Origin: Streptomyces phaeochromogenes | Lineage (GTDB): Bacteria > Actinomycetota > Actinomycetes > Streptomycetales > Streptomycetaceae | Direction: 5' to 3' | Length of the DNA stretch: 64,000 nucleotides | Assembly: GCF_001418655.1 (NCBI RefSeq) | Contig: NZ_LIQZ01000182.1 | Location: 29,144 to 93,143, forward strand | In this document: one piece after another, positions 1 to 8,113 of the stretch | Layout of the letters: each line of letters starts with the position of its first letter | How positions within the stretch are numbered: the stretch's first letter is position 1 | The notes under the pieces: generated by a model | The model's database searches: none | Told to the model about the DNA's origin: nothing | Seen by the model: only the letters and a program-made list of their open reading frames with translations | Position numbers and translations under genes: made by a program

Positions 1-11
1 CCACCGCGTCT

Positions 12-39
12 GCCATGCGAGCCACGGTAGGCGCATGGC
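12..39. repeat. Inverted repeat at left edge
   Basis: Perfect 8-bp arms GCCATGCG (12-19) and CGCATGGC (32-39) with a 12-nt loop, lying beyond the 3' end of the minus-strand TSUP permease. It could be that gene's transcription terminator or an operator for a gene outside the window. Nothing else is visible in the first 156 bases. Confidence 0.35.
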
Positions 40-156
40 GCACACCTCGCATATCAGGGCGCGTGCCACCACGAAGGGCGAGCCACCTCCGGTCCGGGCG
101 GGGTCACACACCGTCACACGCCACTGCCCCGTGACAGCGAAGTCTGATCGAGCAGG

Positions 157-942
157 TCAGCGCAGTGCGTTGAACAGGTAGAGGGTGCCGAGTGCGGCGG
201 CCAGGGTGCCGAGCAGCAGGCGGAGGAACGTCTCGGGCATGCGTGGCTGGAGGCGTGCTCCGAGGTAGCCGCCGATGAGACCGCCCAGTCCGCAGGCCAG
301 GCCCAGGAACCAGTCGGGGGCGATGCTGCCGCTGCGGACCAGGGACAGCACGGCGTATGTGGAGGCGCCGACCAGGGAGGTGGCGAAGGTGGAGGCGAGC
401 GCGGCGGGGGCGACCTTGGAGACGGGGACACCCCGGCCGACGAGGATGGGGCCGAGGATCGAGCCGCCGCCGATGCCGTAGATGCCACCCACGACCCCGA
501 CCGCGAGCGCCAGGCCGGTGATCGTCCGGGGCGCGGGCTCCGGGCGTCGTGCCTCCGGGAGTGCGGGGCGGAGGGTCCGGGCGATGAGCCACGTACCGAG
601 CGGCAGCATCAGAGCGGCCACCAGAAGCCGGAAGACGTTCGGGCCCGGAAGGGCGAACACGCGGATGACCGCTCCGAGGATCACACCGGGCAGGGTGCCC
701 AGCACCATACGGCGCACGAGCGGGCCCTTCAGGGTGCCGTCGCGTCGGTAACGCAGCAGGGCGCCGGGCCCCGCGACCACGTTGTAGAGCAGGTTCGTGG
801 GCGTGACGGCCGGGTTGGGCACGGCGAAGACGCTGAGCTGCACGGGGAGCAGGAACACGGCGCCGGACACTCCGACCGGCGCGGTCACCACGGCGATCAG
901 CATCCCGACCGCAAGGCCGGCCGCTCCCAGCTCCCACTCCAC
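157..942 (-). CDS. TSUP family permease (TauE/SafE-like)
   Basis: Predicted integral membrane permease of the TSUP family, whose members move small anions such as sulfite or organosulfonates. The protein is a run of hydrophobic helices separated by short basic loops, with the paired half-repeat look of TSUP (Gly/Pro-rich APVGVSGAVFLLP near the start and GIYGIGGGSILGP in the second half). I start at GTG 942 (261 aa, normal family length) because the first helix begins right after it and a GGGGGC stretch lies upstream. The frame is open to an ATG at 1119, which would add a 58-residue Arg-rich tail with no family character. It is divergent from the DNA ligase gene. The substrate is unknown. Confidence 0.8.
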   Translation of the reverse strand: MEWELGAAGLAVGMLIAVVTAPVGVSGAVFLLPVQLSVFAVPNPAVTPTNLLYNVVAGPGALLRYRRDGTLKGPLVRRMVLGTLPGVILGAVIRVFALPGPNVFRLLVAALMLPLGTWLIARTLRPALPEARRPEPAPRTITGLALAVGVVGGIYGIGGGSILGPILVGRGVPVSKVAPAALASTFATSLVGASTYAVLSLVRSGSIAPDWFLGLACGLGGLIGGYLGARLQPRMPETFLRLLLGTLAAALGTLYLFNALR

Positions 943-1137
943 CCGATGCCCCCGCGTTGCCTGAGCCCGTCCCGTTCCGGCCTCCCGCGACAGAGTAGAT
1001 CGCCCGCTTCTCGTATCCCTGGCGCGCTCCCGACCTGGGCGGTCAAGGATCGACGGCACGCGCTCAACCTTCGCTGGTGATCCGGCGCGAGTAACGCTCA
1101 TCAGGCGGGCACCATTCACGGCTCATAGAGTCGGACC

Positions 1138-2208
1138 ATGGATCTGCCGGTGATGCCACCCGTGAAGCCCATGCTCGCCAAGTCCGTGGCGAGGATTCCG
1201 CCGGACATGCACTACGAGGCGAAGTGGGACGGGTTCCGGGCGATCGTTTTCCGGGACGGGGACGAGGTCGAGATCGGCAGCCGCAGCACGAAGTCGCTGG
1301 TCAGGTACTTCCCCGAGTTGGTGGAGGCACTGCGGGAGCGGCTTCCGGAGCGGTGCGTGATCGACGGTGAGATCGTGATCGCGCGCAAGGGGCGGCTCGA
1401 CTTCGACGCGCTCACCGAGCGCATCCACCCGGCGGCCTCTCGCGTGAAGACGCTCTCCGAGCGGAATCCGGCGTCGTTCGTGGCGTTCGACCTGCTCGCG
1501 CTCGCCGACGAGTCGCTGCTGGACGTGCCGCTGAGTGATCGGCGTGCCTTGCTGGTGGCCGCGCTGTCCGGCGCCACGGCTCCCGTCCACGTGGCCCCGG
1601 CGACCACGGACATCGAGGTGGCGCAGCGGTGGTTCGAGCAGTACGAGGGTGCGGGCCTCGACGGGGTGGTCGCCAAGCCGCTCGCGCTGCGCTACGGGCA
1701 GGACGAGCGCCTGATGTACAAGATCAAGCACGAGCGCACCGCGGATGTCGTCGTCGCGGGCTACCGGCTCCACAAGAGCGGGCCGGTCGTCGGTTCGCTG
1801 CTGCTCGGGCTGTACGACGCCCATGGCACGTTGCAGCACGTGGGGGTGTGCGCGGCGTTCACGATGAAGCGGCGTGAGGAGCTGATCGCGGAGCTGGAGC
1901 CGCTGCGGATGGAGTCGGCCGCCGGGCATCCGTGGGCGGCGTGGACGGAGGGTGAGGCGCACGAGTCGGCACGGATGCCGGGCGCGCCCAGCCGGTGGAC
2001 CGGCAAGAAGGACCTCTCCTGGCTGCCGCTGCGGCCGGAGCTGGTCTGCGAGGTGGCGTACGAGCACATGGAGAACGGCGAGCGCTTCCGGCACACGGCC
2101 CGCTTCCGCCGGTGGCGCCCGGACCGTACGCCCGAGAGCTGCACGTACGCCCAGCTGGAGGAGCCGGTCGGCTACGACCTGGCGGACATCCTGGGACCGC
2201 GGGCCTGA
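1138..2208 (+). CDS. ATP-dependent DNA ligase (LigC type)
   Basis: Seals nicks in DNA through an enzyme-adenylate. The motif I nucleophile is Lys29 in K-W-D-G-F-R, preceded by YEA as in the actinobacterial LigC/LigD ligase domain. The adenylation domain fills about residues 8-205 and includes VIDGEIV (motif III) and LDGVVAK (motif IV). A second helper motif, YKIKHERTADVVV (motif V), leads into an OB-fold to residue 356. There is no polymerase or nuclease domain, so this is a stand-alone ligase, probably for repair (non-homologous end joining or nick repair) next to the NAD-dependent LigA. Start is the first in-frame ATG. It stands alone and is divergent from the permease. Confidence 0.9.
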   Translation: MDLPVMPPVKPMLAKSVARIPPDMHYEAKWDGFRAIVFRDGDEVEIGSRSTKSLVRYFPELVEALRERLPERCVIDGEIVIARKGRLDFDALTERIHPAASRVKTLSERNPASFVAFDLLALADESLLDVPLSDRRALLVAALSGATAPVHVAPATTDIEVAQRWFEQYEGAGLDGVVAKPLALRYGQDERLMYKIKHERTADVVVAGYRLHKSGPVVGSLLLGLYDAHGTLQHVGVCAAFTMKRREELIAELEPLRMESAAGHPWAAWTEGEAHESARMPGAPSRWTGKKDLSWLPLRPELVCEVAYEHMENGERFRHTARFRRWRPDRTPESCTYAQLEEPVGYDLADILGPRA

Positions 2209-2314
2209 CCGCGGGACTCATCGGCGCCGACCGGACGGCAGTGGGCGGGGCTCATGTGGGTACTCGGACGGTCTCCGCCGGGCCCCTCGGCATGTATCGA
2301 TCGGTCATCAACTT

Positions 2315-2336
2315 GCGCTGATCGGCCGATCAGCGC
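2315..2336. promoter_or_regulatory. 22-bp perfect palindrome (operator candidate)
   Basis: GCGCTGATCGG followed directly by its reverse complement CCGATCAGCGC, with no loop. It lies in the 207-bp gap between the ligase and the DUF3048 lipoprotein, about 80 bp before the lipoprotein start. A loop-free palindrome fits a dimeric regulator site better than a terminator. The regulator is not identifiable here. The remaining gap is unusually A/T-rich (2340-2405), which fits a promoter. Confidence 0.5.
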
Positions 2337-2415
2337 GCGCAATCAGAACCGAGCGGGTAAAGCCATCAATGAACTGATAAGCACACAATCATCAATACGA
2401 GAATTGGTGGCAACG

Positions 2416-3408
2416 GTGGGCATGGGACGGATGGCGCTCAGGCGGCGCCGCACGATGACGGCGGCACTGCTGGCTGCCACGGTGGCCGCCGCCCTGGCGT
2501 CGGGCTGTACGACAGCCGGGAACCGGCTCGACGACGGGCGCGGCGACGTCCCCGACAGCACGGACAGCGGCAGCCCGGAGAGCGTGGCACCCCGCGCCCC
2601 CTCACCGCTCGCCGTGAAGATCGACAACGTCCCCGCCGCCAGGCCGCAGACGGGCCTGGACGCCGCGGACATCGTGTACGCGGAGCAGGTGGAGGGCGGT
2701 CTCAGCCGGCTGATGGCGGTGTACGCGACGAAGCTGCCGAAGGCCATCGGCCCGGTGCGCAGCGCCCGCGAGTCCGATCTGGAGCTGCTGCGCCAGTTCA
2801 ACGAGCCGACGCTGGCCTTCTCGGGCGCGCAGGGCAAGCTGATGCCGCTGATCGACAGGGCGCCGCTGCGCGCGGTGTCCCCGGAGGACGACGATGGGGC
2901 GTACTACCGGGGGTCGGACAAGCCCTTGCCGCACAACCTCTATCTGCGCCCGGAGCGGCTCCTGAAGTCCGTGCCCGGAGCGGACGCGCTGACGACGGGG
3001 TTCCGGTACGGGGCGGCGCCCGCGGGCGGCAAGGCCGAGAGCTCGCGTACGGTCCGTTTCCCGGCGGCCCGTTTCACCTTCGACTGGGCGCAGGACCGGC
3101 AGCGCTGGCTGGTGTCGATGGACGGCAGTCCGACGGTGACGACGGACGGCAAGCGGGTGGCGGCCTCGACGGTCGTCGTGCAGTACGTGAACGTCCGGAA
3201 GTCCTCGTTCCGCGACTTCCTGGGCAACAACACCCCGTACACGAACACCGTGGGCTCGGGGACGGCGAAGGTCCTGCGTGACGGCAAGGTCTTCGACGCC
3301 GGCTGGAAGCGTCCGGCGGCCAAGGACGGCACGGAGTTCACGACCACGGACGGCAGTCCCCTGAACTTCGCGGAGGGCCAGGTCTGGGTGGTGTTCGCGA
3401 AGGCCTGA
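2416..3408 (+). CDS. DUF3048 domain lipoprotein (YerB-like)
   Basis: Secreted lipoprotein of unknown function. The N-terminus has an Arg-rich stretch (RRRR), a hydrophobic core and a lipobox Leu-Ala-Ser-Gly-Cys with Cys31 as the acylation site. The DUF3048 core follows a Ser/Asp/Pro-rich linker: PLAVKIDNVPAARPQTGLD at the start, then EQVEGGLSRLMAVY, GPVRSAR and the PHNLYL block. The C-terminal part ends in GQVWVVF as in YerB proteins. Start chosen at GTG 2416, with GGTGG 5 nt upstream; ATG 2422 is also possible. Its upstream region holds the 22-bp palindrome at 2315. No neighbour suggests a role. Confidence 0.8.
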   Translation: MGMGRMALRRRRTMTAALLAATVAAALASGCTTAGNRLDDGRGDVPDSTDSGSPESVAPRAPSPLAVKIDNVPAARPQTGLDAADIVYAEQVEGGLSRLMAVYATKLPKAIGPVRSARESDLELLRQFNEPTLAFSGAQGKLMPLIDRAPLRAVSPEDDDGAYYRGSDKPLPHNLYLRPERLLKSVPGADALTTGFRYGAAPAGGKAESSRTVRFPAARFTFDWAQDRQRWLVSMDGSPTVTTDGKRVAASTVVVQYVNVRKSSFRDFLGNNTPYTNTVGSGTAKVLRDGKVFDAGWKRPAAKDGTEFTTTDGSPLNFAEGQVWVVFAKA

Positions 3409-3425
3409 GGCTCAGCGCTGTGTCC

Positions 3426-3899
3426 TCAGCGCTGTGTGACGAGGGGAGCCACCGGGGCGCCCGGGTTGCGCAGTCCCTCCGCCGCGTCCGACACCCGCTG
3501 GAGCAGATCGAAGAAGACGGTCTGCTCCTCGCCGGAGAGCGGGGCCAGGAAGACCTGGTTCATCCGCGCCGTCCGTACCGTCAGCTTCCGGTGGACGCGC
3601 ACGCCCTCGTCGGTGAGGCGGAGCAGGAAGCGCCGACCGTCCTGGGTGTCGCGGACCTTGTCCAGCAGTCCGCGCCGGCCCAGGCGGCTGATGACCTCGG
3701 CGATGGTGGACCGGTCGAGCCCGACCCGCTCCCCCACCGAGCGCTGGTCGAGCCCCGGTTCGGCGACGAGCGCGTTCAGGACCGCGAACTGGGGTGAGGT
3801 GATCTCCTCGGAGACCATCGTGTTCCAGAGCAGGTAGTGCGCCTGCTGCAGTCGCCGGGCCAGGTGCCCGGGGTGGGCGGAGAGATCCACCGCGGCCAT
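3426..3899 (-). CDS. pcaV: MarR family repressor of the pca operon (PcaV-like)
   Basis: Winged-helix MarR regulator, 157 aa. The recognition region is SVGERVGLDRSTIAEVISRL (about 54-73), followed by the wing D-x-x-D-G-R-R. In S. coelicolor the MarR protein PcaV, encoded divergently from the pca operon, represses it and releases DNA on binding protocatechuate, with Arg15 essential for ligand binding. This protein has Arg at position 15 (HLARRL) and the same divergent position, so I infer the same function. Start ATG 3899 has a GGAGG-like site (aaggagggcac) upstream. The assignment rests on position, family and Arg15. Confidence 0.85.
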   Translation of the reverse strand: MAAVDLSAHPGHLARRLQQAHYLLWNTMVSEEITSPQFAVLNALVAEPGLDQRSVGERVGLDRSTIAEVISRLGRRGLLDKVRDTQDGRRFLLRLTDEGVRVHRKLTVRTARMNQVFLAPLSGEEQTVFFDLLQRVSDAAEGLRNPGAPVAPLVTQR

Positions 3900-3910
3900 G
3901 TGCCCTCCTT

Positions 3911-4036
3911 GTTCGTTGGTGCACTGAACGATACCGGGCAGGCGCTCTCTTTGTCTCGCCGCTCGACGAGACTCTGAGCTGCGGATTCACTCGGGGTCTT
4001 GACGGTCCGGGGTTCGAATGGCAGCGTGTTTGAAAC
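3911..4036. promoter_or_regulatory. pcaV/pcaI divergent promoter region
   Basis: The 204-bp gap between pcaV and pcaI holds several dyads: GTTC-N11-GAAC at 3911-3929 just ahead of pcaV, the 9-bp palindrome GTTTGAAAC at 4028-4036, and TCAG-N4-CTGA near 4050. A TTGACG hexamer at 3999-4004 could be the -35 of the pca promoter; the -10 is poor. These are candidate PcaV sites; which are real cannot be told by eye. Confidence 0.45.
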
Positions 4037-4103
4037 CTCGAAGAAATACTCAGTGCCCTGACTAATCGGGCCGCTGACGCTCGGCAGAGATGAGGCTTCG
4101 CAG

Positions 4104-4898
4104 ATGGACAAGGTGGTCGCCACAGCCGCCGAGGCAGTGGCCGATGTGCCCGACGGCGCGACCCTGGCGGTCGGCGGTTTCGGGCTCAGCGGTGTGCCGA
4201 ACGTGCTGATCGAGGCGTTGTACGAGCGCGGGGTCTCCGGCCTGGGCGTGGTCTCCAACAACTGCGGGGCGATGGAGTCGGGCCTGGCGGTACTGCTGGC
4301 GGCGGGCCGCATCGCCCGGGTGACCGGCTCCTACATCGGCGCGAACAAGGAGTTCGCGCGGCAGTATCTGGCCGGTGAGCTGGAGGTGGAGATGATCCCG
4401 CAGGGCACGCTGGCCGAGCGGCTGCGGGCCGGTGGCGCCGGGATCCCCGCGTTCTACACGCCGGCCGGGGTCGGCACGCAGGTCGCGGACGGCGGGCTGC
4501 CGTGGCGCTACGACGGCAGCGGCGGGGTGGCGCTCGCCTCGCCGCCCAAGGAGGTGCGGGAGTTCGACGGTACGGAGTATGTGCTGGAGCACGGGATCCG
4601 TACCGACTTCGCGCTGGTGCGGGCGGCCAAGGGCGACCGGCACGGGAACCTCGTCTTCAACAAGTCGACCCGGAACTTCAATCCGCTGGCCGCGATGGCC
4701 GGACGGCTGACGATCGCCGAGGTGGAGGAGCTGGTGGAGCCGGGCGAGATCGACCCGGACGCCGTGCATCTGCCGGGCATCTTCGTGCAGCGGGTCCTCG
4801 CCCTCACGCCCGAGCAGGCGAACACCAAGCTGATCGAGAAGCGGACGGTCTCGGCACCCGTCACAAAGGGAGCCGCAGAGGGAACGGTGAGTGCGTGA
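4104..4898 (+). CDS. pcaI: 3-oxoadipate CoA-transferase, alpha subunit
   Basis: With PcaJ, transfers CoA from succinyl-CoA to beta-ketoadipate. 264 aa, typical for the A subunit of class I CoA-transferases, with the Gly-rich VGGFGLSGVPN signature near residue 22-32 and the SNNCG and GSYIGANKEF blocks of the family. First gene of the operon; ATG 4104 is preceded by TGAGG at suitable distance. Its stop overlaps the pcaJ start (ATGA). The C-terminus is somewhat long and Ala/Lys-rich. Annotation as pca rather than acetoacetate CoA-transferase rests on the operon. Confidence 0.93.
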   Translation: MDKVVATAAEAVADVPDGATLAVGGFGLSGVPNVLIEALYERGVSGLGVVSNNCGAMESGLAVLLAAGRIARVTGSYIGANKEFARQYLAGELEVEMIPQGTLAERLRAGGAGIPAFYTPAGVGTQVADGGLPWRYDGSGGVALASPPKEVREFDGTEYVLEHGIRTDFALVRAAKGDRHGNLVFNKSTRNFNPLAAMAGRLTIAEVEELVEPGEIDPDAVHLPGIFVQRVLALTPEQANTKLIEKRTVSAPVTKGAAEGTVSA

Positions 4899-5569
4899 TG
4901 GCCTGGAGCAGGGAAGAGATGGCCGCCCGCGCCGCGCGTGAGCTTCACGACCGCCAGTACGTGAATCTCGGCATCGGTCTGCCGACGCTGATCCCCAACT
5001 ACCTCCCGCCGGGCGTGGAGGTGATCCTGGAGTCGGAGAACGGGATCCTGGGCACCGGCCCGTATCCGACCGAGGAGCAGGTCGACCCGGATCTGATCAA
5101 CGCGGGCAAGGAGACCGTCACGGTCCTGCCCGGCGCCTCCTACTTCGACTCGTCGCTCTCCTTCGGGATGATCCGCGGCGGGCACATCGATGTCGCCGTG
5201 CTGGGCGCGATGCAGGTGTCCGCGGGCGGGGACCTGGCGAACTGGGCCATCCCCGGCAAGATGATCACCGGGATCGGCGGGGCGATGGACCTCGTCCACG
5301 GCGCCCGTACGGTGATCGTGGTGATGACGCACACCGCCAAGGACGGCTCGCCGAAGATCCTTCAGGAGTGCGCGCTGCCGCTGACCGGCAAGGCGTGCGT
5401 CAACCGGGTCATCACCGACCTCGGCGTCCTGGACGTCACCGACGAGGGCTTGGTGCTCGTCGAGACCGCGCCCGGTGTCACCGTCGAGGAGGTCGTGGCG
5501 AAGACCGCCGCGAAGGTCCGTATCGCCGACGAGCTCACTGACCAGCTCACCGAGGAGATCCAGTCGTGA
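4898..5569 (+). CDS. pcaJ: 3-oxoadipate CoA-transferase, beta subunit
   Basis: Partner of PcaI carrying the catalytic glutamate that forms the glutamyl-CoA intermediate. The S-E-N-G motif has Glu47 in SENGILG, the conserved nucleophile of class I CoA-transferases. 223 aa, full length. The ATG overlaps the pcaI stop by the ATGA arrangement and the stop overlaps the pcaF GTG, so the first three cistrons are translationally coupled. A longer upstream open frame exists, but it runs through pcaI in another frame and is not used. Confidence 0.93.
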   Translation: MAWSREEMAARAARELHDRQYVNLGIGLPTLIPNYLPPGVEVILESENGILGTGPYPTEEQVDPDLINAGKETVTVLPGASYFDSSLSFGMIRGGHIDVAVLGAMQVSAGGDLANWAIPGKMITGIGGAMDLVHGARTVIVVMTHTAKDGSPKILQECALPLTGKACVNRVITDLGVLDVTDEGLVLVETAPGVTVEEVVAKTAAKVRIADELTDQLTEEIQS

Positions 5570-6768
5570 AGGACGTCTACATCGTCGACGCGGTCCGCAC
5601 CCCGTTCGGCAAGTACAGCGGGGCGCTGGCATCCGTCCGTCCGGACGACCTGGCCGCGCACGCCATCCGTGAACTCCTGTCCCGCACACCGGAGTTGGAC
5701 CCGTCCCGGATCGAGGACGTGTACTTCGGCAACGCGAACGGCGCCGGTGAGGAGAACCGCAACGTCGCCCGCATGGCCGGACTGCTGGCCGGGCTGCCCA
5801 CCTCCGTACCGGGCGTGACGGTCAACCGGCTGTGCGCCTCCGGTCTCGAAGCGGTCATCCAGGCCGCCCGCGCCATCGCGGTCGGGGACGCCCACGTCGC
5901 CCTCGCCGGCGGTGTGGAGTCGATGAGCCGCGCCCCCTATGTGCTGCCCAAGAACGACAAGCCCTTCCCCTCCGGGCACACCGAGATGTACTCCACCACG
6001 CTGGGCTGGCGGATGGTCAACCCGAAGATGGACCCGCAGTGGACCATCCCGCTGGGCGAGTCCGCCGAACTCATCGCCGACAAGCACAAGATCAGCCGCG
6101 AGCAGCAGGACGAGTACGCGCTCGGCAGCCACCAGAAGGCCGCCCGGGCCCAGGCCGACGGCCTGTTCGACGCCGAGCTCGCGCCGGTGCCGGTCCCGCA
6201 GCGCAAGGGCGACCCGCTGGCCTTCGGCGCCGACGAATGCGTACGGGCCTCGACGTCGCTGGAGGCGATGGCCAGGCTCAAGCCGTCCTTCCGCACCGAG
6301 AACGGCACGGTCACCGCGGGGAACGCGTCACCTCTGAACGACGGCGCCGCCGCCCTGCTCCTGGTCGACGAGGAGGGCCTGCGCGCCACCGGCCGCGAAC
6401 CCCTCGCCCGCGTCTCGGCGACCGGTGTCTCCGCGCTCGACCCGGACTACTTCGGACTGGCCCCCGTCGAGGCCGTCAACCGCGCACTCGCCAAGGCGGG
6501 CAAGGGATTTGACGACCTGTCAACTCTTGAACTGAACGAGGCGTTCGCCGCACAGGTCCTGGGCTGTGTCGCCGAGTGGCCCGAGTTCGACCCGGCGGTC
6601 CTCAACCCGCAGGGCGGTGCCATCGCGCTCGGCCACCCGCTGGGCGCGTCCGGTGCCCGGCTCGCCGGGACCGTGGCGCACCAGCTCGCCCGCAAGGGCT
6701 CCGGGGTCGGCGTCGCCACCCTCTGCATCGGCGTCGGCCAGGGCCTCGCCCTCGTACTGGAGCGTTAG
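5566..6768 (+). CDS. pcaF: 3-oxoadipyl-CoA thiolase
   Basis: Last step of the beta-ketoadipate pathway: cleaves 3-oxoadipyl-CoA with CoA to succinyl-CoA and acetyl-CoA. 400 aa thiolase with nucleophile Cys90 (NRLCASG), His357 in GHPLGASG and second Cys387 (CIGVGQG), all canonical. The GTG start overlaps the pcaJ stop and has GGAG upstream. Within this operon order (IJFHGBL) it is PcaF rather than a fatty-acid thiolase. Confidence 0.94.
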   Translation: MKDVYIVDAVRTPFGKYSGALASVRPDDLAAHAIRELLSRTPELDPSRIEDVYFGNANGAGEENRNVARMAGLLAGLPTSVPGVTVNRLCASGLEAVIQAARAIAVGDAHVALAGGVESMSRAPYVLPKNDKPFPSGHTEMYSTTLGWRMVNPKMDPQWTIPLGESAELIADKHKISREQQDEYALGSHQKAARAQADGLFDAELAPVPVPQRKGDPLAFGADECVRASTSLEAMARLKPSFRTENGTVTAGNASPLNDGAAALLLVDEEGLRATGREPLARVSATGVSALDPDYFGLAPVEAVNRALAKAGKGFDDLSTLELNEAFAAQVLGCVAEWPEFDPAVLNPQGGAIALGHPLGASGARLAGTVAHQLARKGSGVGVATLCIGVGQGLALVLER

Positions 6769-6776
6769 GAACCCTC

Positions 6777-7547
6777 ATGGCTCTCACCCAGTCGGACATC
6801 GACATCGAGATCAAGGATCTCCAGGACACGTACGACAAGGCGGTCGCGGGCGGCGCCCCGGTCCTGAACCACCCGCGGCGCGACTACGCCCCGTACCGCA
6901 GCTCGCTCCTGCGCCACCCCAAGCAGCCGCTGGTCGCCGTGAGCGGAGGCGACCCGGAGGCGGTCGAGCTGTCGGGGCCGGTGTTCGGGGTCACCGACAT
7001 CACCGAGCACGACAGCGATCTGACCCTCCAGCACCGGGGCGAGCCGATAGGCGAGCGCATGACCGTCTCGGGCCGGCTGCTCGACCGCGACGGCCGTCCC
7101 GTGCGCGGCCAGCTCGTCGAGATCTGGCAGGCCAACGCCGCCGGCCGGTACGCCCATCTGCGCGAGCAGCACCCGGCGCCGCACGACCCCAACTTCACCG
7201 GTGTGGGGCGGACCCTGACGGATGATCAGGGCCGGTACTCGTTCACCACGATCAAGCCGGGCCCGTACCCGTGGGGCAACCACACCAACGCGTGGCGGCC
7301 CGCGCACATCCACTTCTCGGTGTTCGGCACGGCGTTCACCCAGCGGCTCGTGACGCAGATGTACTTCCCGAGCGACCCGCTGTTCCGGTACGACCCGATC
7401 CTCCAGTCCGTGACGGACGAGGCGGCCCGGAACCGGCTGATCGCCGCCTACGACCACGACCTCTCGCAGCCCGAGTTCTCGATGGGCTACGAATGGGACA
7501 TCGTCCTCGACGGTCCCTCCGCCACCTGGATCGAGGAAGGCCGTTGA
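6777..7547 (+). CDS. pcaH: Protocatechuate 3,4-dioxygenase, beta subunit
   Basis: Iron(III) intradiol dioxygenase subunit that opens the protocatechuate ring between the hydroxyls. The four Fe ligands are visible: Tyr125 (GRYAHL), Tyr164 (GPYPWG), His177 and His179 (PAHIHF). The N-terminal extension of about 60 residues is usual for the beta subunit. 256 aa. ATG 6777 follows AGGA and sits 9 bp after the pcaF stop. It assembles with PcaG encoded immediately downstream. Confidence 0.95.
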   Translation: MALTQSDIDIEIKDLQDTYDKAVAGGAPVLNHPRRDYAPYRSSLLRHPKQPLVAVSGGDPEAVELSGPVFGVTDITEHDSDLTLQHRGEPIGERMTVSGRLLDRDGRPVRGQLVEIWQANAAGRYAHLREQHPAPHDPNFTGVGRTLTDDQGRYSFTTIKPGPYPWGNHTNAWRPAHIHFSVFGTAFTQRLVTQMYFPSDPLFRYDPILQSVTDEAARNRLIAAYDHDLSQPEFSMGYEWDIVLDGPSATWIEEGR

Positions 7548-7549
7548 GC

Positions 7550-8113
7550 ATGGCCGAGCAGCTTCTCCCCACCCCGTCCCACACCATCGGCCCGTTCTAC
7601 GGCCACGCGCTCCCCTTCCCGGGCGGCGCCGAGGTGGCGCCGCAGGGCCACTCCGACGCGATCACCCTGCACGGGTACGTGTTCGACGGCGCGGGCACGC
7701 CGATCCCCGACGCCCTCCTGGACTTCTGGCAGGCGGCACCCGACGGCTCACTGACGGGCGCGCCCGGCTCGATGCGCCGTGACCCGTCGACGGGCGGGTT
7801 CGTGGGCCGCAACGGCGTCGACTTCACGGGCTACGGGCGGGTCCCCACGGACGCCGACGGGCACTACGCGCTCCACACGCTGCCGCCGGGCAACACCGGG
7901 CTGCCATACATCAGCGTGTGCGTGTTCGCGCGCGGTCTGACGCACCACCTCTTCACCCGCGCGTACCTCGCCGACGGCGCGGACCCGCTGCTCGACTCAC
8001 TGCCGGCCGAGCGGCGCGCCACGCTGATCGCGGCCGAGGGCGCGAACCGGACGTACCGTTTCGACATCCGCCTTCAGGGCGAAGGCGAAACGGTCTTCCT
8101 GGAGTTCCAGTGA
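7550..8113 (+). CDS. pcaG: Protocatechuate 3,4-dioxygenase, alpha subunit
   Basis: Structural partner of PcaH; alpha subunits share the fold but lack the iron ligands and shape the substrate pocket. Starts with TPSHTIGPFYG, the usual alpha-subunit N-terminus, and contains DFWQAAPDG and VFARGLTHHLFTR blocks. 187 aa from ATG 7550; a TTG at 7544 overlapping the pcaH stop would add two residues and cannot be excluded. The stop overlaps the pcaB GTG start. Confidence 0.94.
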   Translation: MAEQLLPTPSHTIGPFYGHALPFPGGAEVAPQGHSDAITLHGYVFDGAGTPIPDALLDFWQAAPDGSLTGAPGSMRRDPSTGGFVGRNGVDFTGYGRVPTDADGHYALHTLPPGNTGLPYISVCVFARGLTHHLFTRAYLADGADPLLDSLPAERRATLIAAEGANRTYRFDIRLQGEGETVFLEFQ

